Positions 1 to 12,257 of a stretch of DNA of 64,000 bases are shown piece by piece. The DNA is from Gymnorhina tibicen (Eukaryota > Chordata > Aves > Passeriformes > Artamidae). Where the stretch lies: contig VXAZ01008167.1 of NCBI GenBank assembly GCA_013399875.1, forward strand, positions 2,260,534-2,324,533, in the 5' to 3' direction. The notes under the pieces are model-generated. The model saw only the letters and a list, made by a program, of their open reading frames with translations, was not told the DNA's origin and did not search any database. The position numbers and the translations under genes were made by a program. Within the stretch, counting starts at the first letter, position 1. Every line of letters begins with the position of its first letter.

Positions 1-467
1 ATCAAACAGAAGGAATTCAGAGTAGCTTTGCTGTTCTTTTTCTCAGTGGCCGCAAGAATACATCATTGAAGTCAACACTGATGATTGGAAGGTTTTGCCA
101 TATCCTTTAATGGAAGCTGATACCGACCAGATCTGGGATATTTTTAGAAGGAAATCCTGTCCCAGGATTTGCAGGTGTTCTTTTGCTTCCTACAATTTCA
201 CCAAAAATTACAACACCCTTTTGCATCAGTGTCAGAGGAGGGTTCTGCTGGTAGAAGTACAAGGAAAGCACCAAATGCACAGGCACCTTTCTTCATTTGA
301 CTGGAAAACACTCTGGAATTGTCACAGCTTTAGCTCCTACAGAAAGCCAGTGGGACTGATATCAGAGCTCTATGTAGAAGACACAACCAATGGGGATATA
401 TATGAATTAGTATCACTTCAACCTTCCCTGCGCTTTTCTCTTTACTAATATTTCCTGATGCCAAGTC

Positions 468-528
468 AAGGGGGTTGTGGTGGTGAAGGGGTGGGAAGTG
501 GGGTCTTTTCAGGGGAGTGAAGGGGACA
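468..528 (+). other. G-rich tract with quadruplex potential
   Basis: Six runs of three or more G (GGGGG, GGGG, GGG, GGGG, GGGG, GGGG) occur within about 60 bases, most of the later ones separated by 1 to 8 bases. Confidence 0.55.
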
Positions 529-3231
529 GCAAGTTCTTAATTCAGTTAACGATTGCAGGAAGTGGTTTGTCAGTTTGGAGGTAGTCCCTGCTCAAAGCCA
601 GTGCCCTTCTCAGAAATTAACTTGCAGTTCTCTAAAGATAGATTGCGCAAAACACCAGGGGGCCCTCGGGAACCTGCAGCCACAATTCCCCAGACAAGGA
701 GCTCCAGAGAAGCGGTGAAATGCCCCCCTTCCTGCAGCTGCTCTGTGGACTAAACCAACATTCACTGGAGTGGGTCTCTTATGCAAGTTCTCAGGTTTCA
801 TATCCGCAGTGACCAAGTTTTGTTAAAAATATGACAGCTGCTCCTGTCATTTTCTTTCCATGTAATTCTAACCGTTGCTTCAAACTGCACATGCATTTTC
901 TGCAAAGGAGGTTTGCATCAAGCAAAGGACTTACCAGATGCTGCCAGCTTTGGCACTGAAGGAAAAGGTCCCCTTGGCACACCTCATGCATTGCATCAAA
1001 GACTTCACAAACCATAGCAAGTAAGGGATGTTCAGAGGGGTCTCTTCAAGCCATATGACAAGGTAGGATTCAGTTGGGTGTAATTGCAACAAAACAGGAA
1101 ATTGATGGACTTCAAGGAATAACTCCCAGGTTGCCTTGAGCAATAGTGAAGATCTGATCAATGTAATGTATAGAATATCAGGATGCCTCATCCACATTCC
1201 CAGGAACCATACAATACTTCCTTTCACCAGAGCCTCTAACATGCCCTGTGAGAGCATTTTATTCACCCTTAAAGAGTCACTTCAGCTAATCCATCTGAAT
1301 GACCACATTTTGCACTGCTGCAAATTTAGATTATCTGCACTGATGTCAACAGATTGGTTCAGAGTTAAGCATCCTCGCCACTGATGAACAGAATCTTTGT
1401 ATTACTTTCAACCCAAAGCTTTCTCAATTAATTTATACTCCCTTTGTTAACCAGAACTGGCACAACAGTGGAAGGTATGCTTCATAGAACCCAGTCTCCC
1501 ACCCATGGCAGAAGTAACTACCTCATGAGAAGACATCTTAGAGCAGGTCCTTCTTGGTCTGTAACTGCTGGCCAGCCATGGCCACACATCGTGCAACACA
1601 ACAGTGTTATTGGGAGCATTATGGTCCAGTTTCCATCCCAATTCTCACCTCAGCAAGAATATATCTGTCCTACGGCCGGAGAGAAGGAGGCTGGCTCTCC
1701 CTTCCTCAGTAGTATCCTTTTTTGTTCGGTTTTTAGGTCTTTGGGATTTTTTTTTCACCAATAATGCATTAAATGCTATACAGCAGAGAGAGATGGACTT
1801 ATTTTCAGGTGTTTTAGACAGAAAGTCACAAAGCATGGCAGTAGCCTTTCCTCACAGACCTCAAACCAGAGCTTGTTTGTGAGCAGTTGCTTGGTCTTAC
1901 CTCCCATGGCAGCAGCTCTGTGACCATTCCACTTTTCCTCACACATGCTAAGGATGGTAGAGAGGCAGAGGCAGCAACCTACTTGCTCCATACAGCGAAG
2001 AAATAGAGAATGTGCAGAAAAAGGTGTCAAAAAGGTGTACAAGAGAAATCAATTCACTTTGGAGTGGAGGTTCAGCTTTTCTCCATGGGAAACAGATATC
2101 ATCATGCCCTCTCCTGGTCTGTGGCACCTCTACAGCTCATCTGCAAATGTTGCTCATTTCATATCTGTCTCTTCCTGAAACATTTACCCTTAGCTTTAAG
2201 TGCACTCCTCATTTGAAGGTATTTTCCTCTGCCTCTGCTTGTTTCCTTGTCAACCAGCCACTGTCAAAGAAATATTTCAGGGCTCTGCAGAAGGCACCTG
2301 CTCTAGTGAAAAAAGCTGGAAGAGGGGATTAACATCTCAGTTGCTTCCCAGCACCAGGTGCCTCTCATGTCAGGACTGGTGTCCCCAGCTGCATCTCCTA
2401 GCACAGGAGCTTGTTCCAGCCTGGGGAAAGAAGGTGGTTGGAAATGGTGCTGGCACACACGGGACCCCAAGCACACAGGTAGTTGGTTTGTGGTAGCAGC
2501 ACATCACACTGTCACTGGGATCCCGTCCTTGCATGTTGCACTAAGACTCTACACATGTGAGTAAGTGCTCCATAGACTCATCCAACACAGCACATGATGC
2601 AGCTGGCAGATGTGGCCTTGAATCATTTGTCACCAAAGCCTCCACATGTACCTCCTGCATCCTTTTAATTGAAAACATTAGCTTTCAGGAGAACTCATAA
2701 GATGGTCATGTGTTGTCCCACAGGGAACAGGAGGCTGCTGTGCTCCCCAGTGAATGAATCAGGCTCACGAATGAGTAGGCTCTGTCTTTCCAGCTTCCAG
2801 TTTCTCAGTCATGGCTTATTCTTGTGTTCCTCGTTTATGTTGAATTCCCACACTGGGCCCTCTTGTGTAATTTAGACTGAGCTTTTCTCCCTTTTCTTTT
2901 CCCTCCCTCCCCTCTGCCCCCCGCATCCTCTGTACAACAGAGCTGGCCACACAGCAACAGAGGAAATGAACAACATCTGGTGAGATTGATTCCTCGTTCA
3001 TGTAAGCAGTGTAAGCTAACAGCTGTGTCAGGCATTTCATCCAGCTCTGGAGTAGGAAAGAAATCAATCACTCATTCCCCTTTACCACACCTCCTCGTTC
3101 TGGCACCCACACTAGTCCTGCAAGATAATTGCCTGGTTCACTTTCCTGAAAATATACTGGAATCCCACCCTTTATACAGAGGACATTCCTCGATGCAAAT
3201 GTAATCATTCTTTTAAAATACAGGAGACTTT

Positions 3232-3276
3232 AAAAAAAAAAAAAAAAAAAAAAAACAAAACCAAAAAAAAACCCCA
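3232..3276. repeat. Poly(A) / A-rich tract
   Basis: A run of 24 A residues followed by ACAAAACC and A9CCCC. No processed-gene sequence was recognised to its left, so it is reported as simple sequence. Confidence 0.9.
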
Positions 3277-6200
3277 GGGCACTTAAGCACATGCCCACCT
3301 TAAATAAAGGAGCTAATTGGATTCCATAAAGCAATGCAGGAGCTTACATGTGGGTTTTAAAAACCAGTGTTTTCTTATTCTGTGCATTTAGATGCCTAAA
3401 CATTATTGTATCCTATGGCTCTTGGTAGTACCTAGGCACTTAGGAAAGCTGCTTTTAGACATGAGTTGTACTGTTATGCCCAATGATACCATAGTGGCAT
3501 CATATCTTGTGAAACCTTTCTGCTGACCACTCTGGAAATCAGAGCATGGGGACAGAAGAGATCCAAGGCAGTAGCAGCCATGAGCAGTAGACATAACAAG
3601 AGAAGGGCAATTTTCTTGTAACTTACGGGCCCCTGAGACAGCTTTGGAGTTAAGGATTAATCTCTTCTTTTGAGTGTTTCGGCTGACACTACCAAGAAGC
3701 TGTGAGCTATTTCCAATTGCTTGGGCCGTTTCCGTGATGTGGACATTGGACCACTAAGAATTCATCAAATATCCCCGACAAGACTTTAGTAATAATTACT
3801 GCCCCACTAGCTCAGCTGTGACCACAGAAAGCACAACACAGGTCAGGAAGAAGGATTCAAAGGTAGTGTTCAAGAGAATCTGGAACAGCCGAGCATTGGG
3901 CAGCTTGCCCTATTTGTCTCACAGCTGCACATGCTGATGGTCTCACAGATAAGGCAGCTGCAAGGAGCCACAAGAAGGGAGCATCTTCATCCATCCCTTG
4001 GGGTGCTGTTCACAGCCATGCTGGCTTTAACTCCATTTCACTGGGATGCTGGCAAATATTATGGCCACAGAAGTCTAGAAAAAGCAGTTCATTTATCATC
4101 AGTCTGGACAGGTATTTGGTCTATAATCATAGCCAAAACTTGGACTCTTCTCACAGATTGTGAAGGTTGCATGCTGGGCTTTTCTGCAGAGATTTAAGCA
4201 GCCTGTGTCCTTGCTATCCAACTGCTTTCCTAGGAGCTCTTCAGTTTAGCGATACCCACCTCCGGATCTCCAGAGACATTTCCTGAAGGCCCTATAGGAT
4301 TACTCATGATCATGAACAAAGGAAAAGCAAAGAATGATGCTGAGAAGGATGGCAATGTATGATATTGTATGTCGCACACTATCCTGCCCAGTTTTGCTAA
4401 CACTGGAAATGGCTAACAAGAAAGTAAAAACACTTTTGGGTTTTTTTAACCTCAAGTACCTTGACAGGCGTCTCACACCCACAGGGAATTTTCCATCACT
4501 GCTGCACTGACAATCATCCTGAAAATCTGGGCAGTATTGAGCACAAAAGCCCTATGAAGTAAAAGGCAGGATAAGATGTATCTTCCTTGTTGTCAGCTAT
4601 ACACACTTGTAAAAAAGTCCTCTACTCGAACCAGTGGGATTCACTACTATGAAGTGGAATGAAGAGTTTGGAAGCAGAGGGAGAAAACCACCTAAGAGAA
4701 AGTGGGAGGCAGCCAAAAAAGCCATATGTAATCAAGGGAGGCAAGCTATAGTGCTAGGGGCTTGCTTGGGGTTGAAGATTTTCCAATAAGCAGTGCAACA
4801 GAACAGATTTATGATTTCACCATAAAGTTGCATGATACCATTTAATGAATTAAACATTCGCATACAGGTTCAGAGAAAATATTACTGACCGGGAGAGCAT
4901 AAAAGCGTTGGGACATTCTTCACGTTTATTACTCATGAAAAGCTAAAGAAAGAAAGCAATCACAATAGCAATGAAACATACTTTTCCATCCACATAGCAT
5001 CTGATCAAATATTCACAGATGGAATTTATATGAGGGTTATGGCAGGGCTTTTTTTTAAGCTGCAGTTGTAAGTTAGGTTCTGCTAAAATCCAAATATACA
5101 TATATATCTTAGGTATTTATAGGAGTCCTATTACCATAATAATTGAGCACTTCATCCCTTTTAATGTATTTATCCTCACACCATCCTTACAAGGGAGACT
5201 GGAATACACCAGTGCTGAGGTGGGAACTAAGGCGTAAGGGAGGCTATGGACAATAAAGTGCCTTAGCTGCCTTCAATTTGGATATTGTGATGCCTAGAAA
5301 TCAGGCATCTGGTCACATCAGAGTGCTTTAAAAAGCCAGATCTGGACAGCTTCCTAACCAGTCAACAGGAAAGACTGCATGCCCCCTTGGATAGAACAAG
5401 GAGAATAATCTAAAATAAAATTAAATTCTTTGGAAAATTCACATTATGGAACACTGACAAAATGAGAGAGTCCTTCCACCCAGCAGAATTCAAGTAAAAT
5501 GCAGTTGGTAAATATATACAGGTCTAGAAACCAGCTGATTTTTTTTAACTGCATCAGATCTTCGCAGATCACAAAGATCCTTTGGATCCTAAATTCTGCA
5601 TAAGTAGCCTCTGTAAAAACTGTCTACCAGGAGCAGCAACAGTCTCATCAAATGGAAGGAGAAGAGTCCTGAGATTACAATTTTGCTCTGTTGGCTTCAG
5701 TTCCACACCATCACATCACTGCCCTCATCCCACCAGCACTCAGTTGTGCAGGGAATGGCTCCCCTCAGTTACTACCCAAGTGTTTTCCACTCTGACACCC
5801 AACCTGAACAGGTCCCTGATGAAATATGTTTAGAGAAGCAGCAAGATTGATATTTCTGAGGTTACTGAGCAGAAGAAAATAACTCCCCTTTTGAAGCTTC
5901 CAAAACCCTGTTCTTTGTTTGGAGAAATGTCAGTGGCATGAAAACATCTCTTGTAAGCATGTGTCATTATGAGAGTGAGGCAGGGAAGTCTTGCATGCTG
6001 TGGGCTGATTTTCAGAAGTATAATCAATCAAATAAATGAGGTTGAGTAGACTGTCTGAGACCCAGGATTCGTCCCACTCTTCTCCCATCCCCTTCTCTAA
6101 AGTTGAGCTCAAAAATGCTCAGTCTCCAAAATTCAAGAAAATGTGCTTGCTTTGGCTGGGGTAGACTTTTTTTCACAATAAATAGTATGGGGCTGTTCTT

Positions 6201-7789
6201 TGGAGTTGTGCTGGATACAGTGTTGATAGCACAGGGATGTTTTGTTACTGATGAGCAGTGTTTGTACACAGTCAAGGTCTCTTTTGCTCCTCACTCCGGC
6301 CCACCAGCAAGGAAGCTGGGGGTACACAAGCAGTTGGGAGGGGTCTCAGGACAGCTGACCCCAAATGACCCAAGGGACATTCCACACCATATGGCATCGT
6401 GTTCAGCATATAAAGCTGGGGAAGAAGGGCGGAGGGGGGCATTTGGAGTGATGTCATTTTTCTTCCCTAGTCCCTGTTACAAGTGATGGAGCCCTGCTTC
6501 CCTGGGGGTGCTGAACACCTGCCTGCCCATGGGAAGTAGTGAATCAATTCCTTGTTTTGCTTTTTTGGCATGCACAGCTTTTGTTTTGCCTTCAAACTGT
6601 CTTTATTTCAACCTGCGAGTTTTCTGCCTTTTTTTCCACCAGGGGAGAGTGAGCGAGTGGCTCTGTGAGGCTGATTTGCTGCCTGGGATGAAACTGCGAC
6701 AGAAGGATATACATGTTACCTAAAACCACTATGACAAAAATTAAAGTATTATCTCCATAAACAACTAAGCTCCATCTAGCTCCTAGTTACCAAATGGAAA
6801 GGAAGTTATATAGCAAAATCCTCAGAGCACACAGGCATCTGGCTTGAGTGCTGCATTCACTCCTCCCAAAACACACAAAGGCATCTTTTTTGATCACTGA
6901 TAGCCATGGAACACAGAGGAGGAAGCACATCATTACCTGCCATCAGCTGTTGCTGAACTCAACAGTAGATGACATTGGCCATCTCATCCTCCAGACTGTC
7001 ACTTCCACAGGACACTGAGGCAGAGACAGCCTGGCCTTCTCCAGCATCATGAGCCCAGCAGCAGCCTGGGCCTAAGGCTGCTCACTCATGGCAACCAGCA
7101 GGTTAAACAGGGACCTCCCTCAACCCCCTGTTCTGTTTCCTAGAGACTGTGGCACTGCAGAGGTTACAGGCAAACTCTGTGTGTTGCAGTTCCCAAACCA
7201 TCTCCAATCATCTCCAATCTGGGTGATTTTAACAGAGCAGATGCAAATGGCCATAGTCCAAAAGTTACTTCACACAAAACTCAGCTTCTGGGAAAAGGAA
7301 AGGAACAACCTTTGGGAGAAGGGGGGAAGGAAGTACTGGGGAAGGCAATTAACTCTGCCATCTACGTTCTATCTTCCTGTTCTTATGAATCGACATTCTT
7401 AGGAAAAAATCCATTTGGAACTTTGAACTATCGTATTAAAACATCCCACGTGTTATTTTTTCAGCAATGTGTCTCAGTACACTATTGGTGTCATCTTAGT
7501 TGTTATTTTAATTTTTAAAAACATTTCATTTGAAATGACTAAAGAAGAAAAACCTCAGGCGCTTTTTTTGGGGTGGGTTTCATTGTTTCTAGACCAAAGT
7601 TGCAATATATAAAAATCACTTCAGCTGGGTTTTGTCATTACTAGAAATAAAATAACGACTTTATGATTTACTATCACATGGCATTCAGATTACAAAAGCA
7701 GCACTATATAAAAACCAATACAGCACATATTAAATGGATTAAAATTGAACTAGATTTCTAATAGTAACTGTATGATGTGGTTACTTGAA

Positions 7790-7850
7790 ATAGCTGAGGA
7801 TAAGACTCAATGACCCAGGAGGTCTCTTCCAGAGTTATACTCCTAAAAGG
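7790..7850 (+). mobile_element. Possible old CR1 3' end
   Basis: AATGACCCAGGAGGTCTCTTCCAGAGTTATACTCC resembles the terminal GATGACCCAGGAGGTCTCTTCCAGC block of older CR1 subfamilies. It precedes the 7.9-8.9 kb remnant and could be a separate insertion or a rearranged part of it. Confidence 0.5.
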
Positions 7851-7929
7851 CAATTGTTAATAGGAAATCATCATCAAAGTGGGGCATTTTCTGTGTGTCC
7901 TGCAGAGATCTCCTTTTGTCAAAAGTTAT

Positions 7930-8860
7930 TCAACATCTTTAGCCAGGATGGTAAAGTTTTCAGAGGACACAAACACTTGGAGAACACTAAACAATAATGG
8001 GAATGGGTCAACTGTCCTCAAAGCTTAGTTGACACCGTTATTCTGAGTGTTACCCCTGCAGTGAAGCACACTGTTTCTACAACGAGGGGCACTCTAAGGG
8101 CGTATTCAGAAGCAGGTACTCAAATTCCTGTATACTGTCCTGTAAAACAGAAGATACAATTCTTGGAGATGTGAAGAGCGTGTTGTGCCAAATGGAATGT
8201 TGTTATTACCTCAGCACACAGTGCTGGTGAGTCCATTACTCAAATAACATGCACAGTCCAAGGAGGTAGCTGAATTACTGGAAAGGGATCAGAAAAAGGC
8301 TACAGCAATGATTCTATGTCTGGAAATTCTGCCTTAAAACAAAAGACATAAGAAGCTCAGCCTCTTTAACTTCTCTTAGAAAAAATTGAGAAGCAATGAA
8401 ATCACAGTCTGTATTTGGGACTGGAAAATATTTCCGACAATAAAAAGTTGCTCAGTTTAGCAGACAAAAGTCATGCAACGTCTGATCAGCTAGAGTTTGA
8501 AATCTTACAGGTGACACAAAACATACATTTTATATATATTAATAATGAGTTCAGATAATCACTGAAATAACCTACCCAGGAAAGCAGTAGATTTGCAAAC
8601 CTCAAGACATCTGAAAGGCCAGTTTCTCTTCCATAATGCCATAACCTGGCTGAAGGAAGTAGTCACCTTGATATGGGGATGATTAGGACCCTTGCTGAGG
8701 AGAAAGCAGCATAGGAGATCAAAGCCTCTTTAGTGATTTTAAAACCTGTGACGAAAGATAATTTGCCCACTTTTATGAACCATCCCATACAGCCTCTTGG
8801 TCATCATGTAGAATGTCTCAGGAATCTCTCCATCCAAAAAACCATTTTATTTTGACTTCA
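7930..8860 (+). mobile_element. Ancient CR1/L3-type LINE remnant
   Basis: Weak but ordered similarity to CR1 ORF2 and 3' UTR can be followed. A TTTTCAGAGGACACAAACACTTGG stretch resembles the RT motif C segment. CTGGTGAGTCCATTACTCAAATA stands where CTGGTGAGGCCTCATCTGGA is expected. GGGATCAGAAAAAGGCTACAGCAATGATT follows, then AAGAAGCTCAGCCTCTTTAACTTCTC for the CTGTTCAGCCTGGAGAAGAG block, then AGGAAAGCAGTAGATTTGC. The order and spacing argue for one old element rather than chance. Boundaries are approximate. Confidence 0.6.
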
Positions 8861-11714
8861 GTGAGCCACCTATTAGGCCTTTATTCTTTCTAAACCTTTC
8901 TATTCTTTGAGTTCTGTTTTCATATCTTCTTTTAATCCAATGATTCCTTCTTGCCTTCCCATAAAGTTGTCATTTCCTTCAGATGCTCAGACTGATGAAA
9001 GAGCCATACTGAAATAAAAACTAAATGAGGTGAAAATATATCCCATAAAAACCCCCATTAAGGACTTTACGGAGAGATTTCCTACTCCTCTGTCTCAGAC
9101 AGCCATATTTTATTCCTTCTAGGAAACAGAAAACCCTTAATCCCAGAACAATGCAGCCAGAATCAAAGAGCAAGAGGAGGCATTAAGTTGCAAGAAGAGG
9201 AGGGGGGAAAGAAAGACGAATTTTATAGTCAGCCCTTCAACACAATGGGAATGAATGGGCTATCACCAGAACCACTGCATGGAGTACAGGCACCGAGCAG
9301 AGAAAAATATGATAAACTGGAAATCTACACAAAGTCCACGGTCAGATAGCACTGGGTTAACATCATGCAATAGGCTGTTGAGTGCTTAATGAGCCAGCCG
9401 ACATTAGGAAAAATGTCTATTAGAGGGAAAGAACAGAGCGAGAAGAAAGGCATGAAATGCTTGTGTATGGTCATGATTAATTTAGAAATTGAGAGGAACG
9501 GTAAATTTGATAGCTTCTCATCCCTTACACAAGAAACTGATTCTTCTTCAGAGCAAAATATACTCTGTCTCCAACCACCCCTCAGATTACTGCTTCCCCT
9601 GCCTGGTTTGTTCATTTGTTTGTTTGTTCTGTGTGCGTGAGTGAGTGGGTGTTTATCCTTTTGTACTGCCATTTGGTCAGTGATCACACAAGACCAGAAA
9701 CAGTGCAATATAACATCCCAGGTTATGGAAAGCTGGTATTATGTGAAAGTTGGCTGGTATAAATGTCACATCCTTTTTTTCAGTCTGCTCAAGCAGTTAC
9801 ATGGTTTTGTGCACTATTTAATTTCCATTTTTGATCAGGGTATCCTATGTGTTTTGCTTTTTATTATTATACATTCATTCATGTGACATAAATAAAGTTC
9901 TTTCACTTATACCTTTCTGATCTTCATAACTTAGTAACAGATAGAGAGGTTAAACCTGTATCTGCATTTTAGTGAATCAACACGGCATTAAATGATAGAT
10001 ACAGATTCTCCTGGACATTTTCATATGATTCTGGAACAAACCCTGCCAGAACTTCTAGCACCTTCTTCTAAAGCCATGTCAGGGACTGAGAAATTCAACC
10101 AGGACTTGGGCTTGTATCACTTATATTTGTTTTCCCTGAAAAGGAGTCCTCACTATTTTTGCAATTTTTCTTGTCTTAATTGTTGTCAAATTGCTTTTAA
10201 GAGATGAACACATGGAATTCATCGAGCATATAACAAAACCCACATTCAATTAGATATTTACGGTCTTGAGGGATAACAGCAATAAAATGTGGCCAAGAGG
10301 AAAAACAGTTCACGAGTTCTGGTGACCCAAGTTTTGTGGGCAGAGGGGAATGTTGCATAATCAAAACAACGAGGCAAGCATGGGGAACTACATTGTCTTC
10401 TCCACACCCTACCACCACAGCACTGTTCCTGGAACCAGCCCTGCTGCTTGTGAGAAAGCCTCTTTGAAAATCAAACCCCCAAATTTTCAAATCACTTTCA
10501 GCCATGTGGGCCAAAGATTCATCTGAACTGTGCCTGGCTAGTTCTTGGCCATGAGTACGACGTGTTTTCTCACTCACATCCACCACACCAGTCAGAGGTC
10601 ACCAAAGTGAGATGTCATCTTTGAGCGGTTCTTTAGGAAACCATGCATTTTGCCCATGATAGGGACTAGTCCTGAGCATATCATCATATAATAACTTCTA
10701 GTATTGCCTTTCTGTTGTCCATCTTTGGCTGTTTATCTACTCTGAGTTGTTTTTCTGGACTCTATCCAGTCAAAGAAGAAGGATTCACCTTAGCATAACT
10801 CATCCACCCCACACCAGCAGAGGTGTCCCAGGTTGATGTGTATCTTGCTCTATTGATGATGTATGCACCAAATGGACATGCTAGGTGGCCTGAATTCCAT
10901 CCATACTTCTGACTTCAGAAGGCACTTTTCAATGGTTGCGACAGCAAGCTTAGTGAAACCCACTTTATTGACTTGGCTTTGAACCAGAGCAAACATGAGC
11001 TAAGACCATGAAGAAGGATGCTTATGCTGTATGAGACCTGTATCCTTCCCTGCCTTGAAGGTTCTTGAAAGGGTCTAAAGTTGCTAAATTCCTAAATGGG
11101 ACACTTCACTTGAATAGCTGAAATGAGGTGGCCTAGATTTCTGCGTTCCTAATGTTCTCTGCAGTTATTTCTTTGCAGCATCTGGACCTGTCATCTGTAC
11201 AAATTCTACAGAATATGTCCTGATCACAATCCCAGCACTTTGCATGCTTCTGCAGAGATACATTCTCCCACCAAAAGCTGAAATAGCACAGGCAACCATC
11301 AGGAGTGTCACTCAAACTCACACCTTAAAGCTCCAAGTGTATTTTCTTCTTTATTCTCCTCCTTCTACTCACATTTAATCCCTTCCTCTCCTCTGACCTT
11401 TTCTAAGTCTATATATCATGAAGTTTCCGTGCCACACTCCTTCCCAGTCTGTCCTTTACAATGCCTATAGGAGTTTATATAAAAAATTTCAGCCCTGTTG
11501 TACTGTGGTCTGAGCCACAAGAGACCCATAAGTCATAATCTCTATAAAATACTCCCCTTTCCTAGAATTCCCTCCCAGCTTCTGTGTTTGTTTGCAGAGA
11601 ATCTTCTTTGGGAAAATATAAATAATTTCCCTTTTGTCCATACTGACTTAATGCCATGGTTGATAAAACCTACTAATTTCCTTTCTTCCCTTTCATAATA
11701 CACCACATCTGGAC
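8861..11714. other. Intergenic, no gene recognised
   Basis: Unique sequence with one simple-sequence stretch at 9.6 kb. The 127-129 codon minus-strand frames at 9.3-9.7 and 10.2-10.6 kb have no recognisable domain. Confidence 0.7.
9605..9655. repeat. (TTTG)n / (GTGA)n-like simple sequence
   Basis: TTTGTTCATTTGTTTGTTTG followed by GTGTGCGTGAGTGAGTGGGTG. Confidence 0.7.
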
Positions 11715-12257
11715 TGATGCCTTAATGGGGCTACCTAAAAACAGAGGCTAGACAAAATTAAGAGAACAAAAGCGGGTATTTATTGAAGGGCCTTCAATAA
11801 GGTACACTATGGGCAGTCAGAGCCCTGGGGCTACACCCAAAATGGACGACGGGTCATGGGTTTTTCACACTTTTATGTTTGGTCCATTTGCATATCAGGG
11901 TTAATTCTCCAGTTAGAATTTCGGGTAAAGATGTCATTACCCCAAGTTTGTTCCCCCTTTCTAGAGGTTTAGTTTACATATTTCGGGGCCTGGCACAACA
12001 AGGTGTCCTCGAGCCTCAGGCCTAGAGAGGATTTGTTATGTCTAACCAGAATGGGAGAACAGTAGCGAACAGGCTGTGGAGTTTTAGAGTTACACACTAG
12101 AGCAGTACAGGATCTGAAAAATATAAAAGCTAAATCCCAAGGCATCAGGACCAAAGCAGGTTGCACCAAGAGGAAAGCTGTCTTTTTGAAACAGCTGAGA
12201 ATACCCTGCACAGTACATCTGCCATTATTTATGACTTGCTTTATCAGTTTAGGAACA
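11715..12257 (-). mobile_element. Avian endogenous-retrovirus LTR (solo-type), minus orientation
   Basis: On the minus strand the unit starts TGTTCCTAAACTG and ends AGCCCCATTAAGGCATCA, so it has TG...CA ends. GGAC immediately precedes it on the left (11711-11714) and follows it on the right (12258-12261), which would be a 4-bp target duplication. It carries a TATA-like CATAAAAG (11870-11877), a poly(A) signal AATAAA (11779-11784), and a T-rich U5-like end with CTCTTAATTTTGTCTAGCC. This 3' end matches the general form of LTRs common in songbird genomes. No gag, pol or env sequence is adjacent, so it looks like a solo LTR. The right boundary is less certain than the left. Confidence 0.75.
11779..11800 (-). 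terminator. LTR poly(A) signal within a hairpin
   Basis: TTATTGAAG (11780-11788) and CTTCAATAA (11792-11800) form a 9-bp perfect inverted repeat with a 3-base loop. On the minus strand the AATAAA hexamer at 11779-11784 overlaps the 3' arm. Confidence 0.6.

Larger units (their letters stand above)
1..7789. other. Intergenic, no gene recognised
   Basis: Apart from the G-rich tract near 0.5 kb and the poly(A) tract at 3.2 kb, I see only unique AT-rich sequence. Open frames up to 127 codons occur on both strands, but none resembles a known protein, and they lack supporting splice patterns. Confidence 0.7.

Noticed and set aside
3000..3276. Possible processed pseudogene ending in the 24-base poly(A) tract
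   Set aside because: The sequence left of the tract has no poly(A) signal at the right distance and no recognised coding similarity; such pseudogenes are rare in birds.
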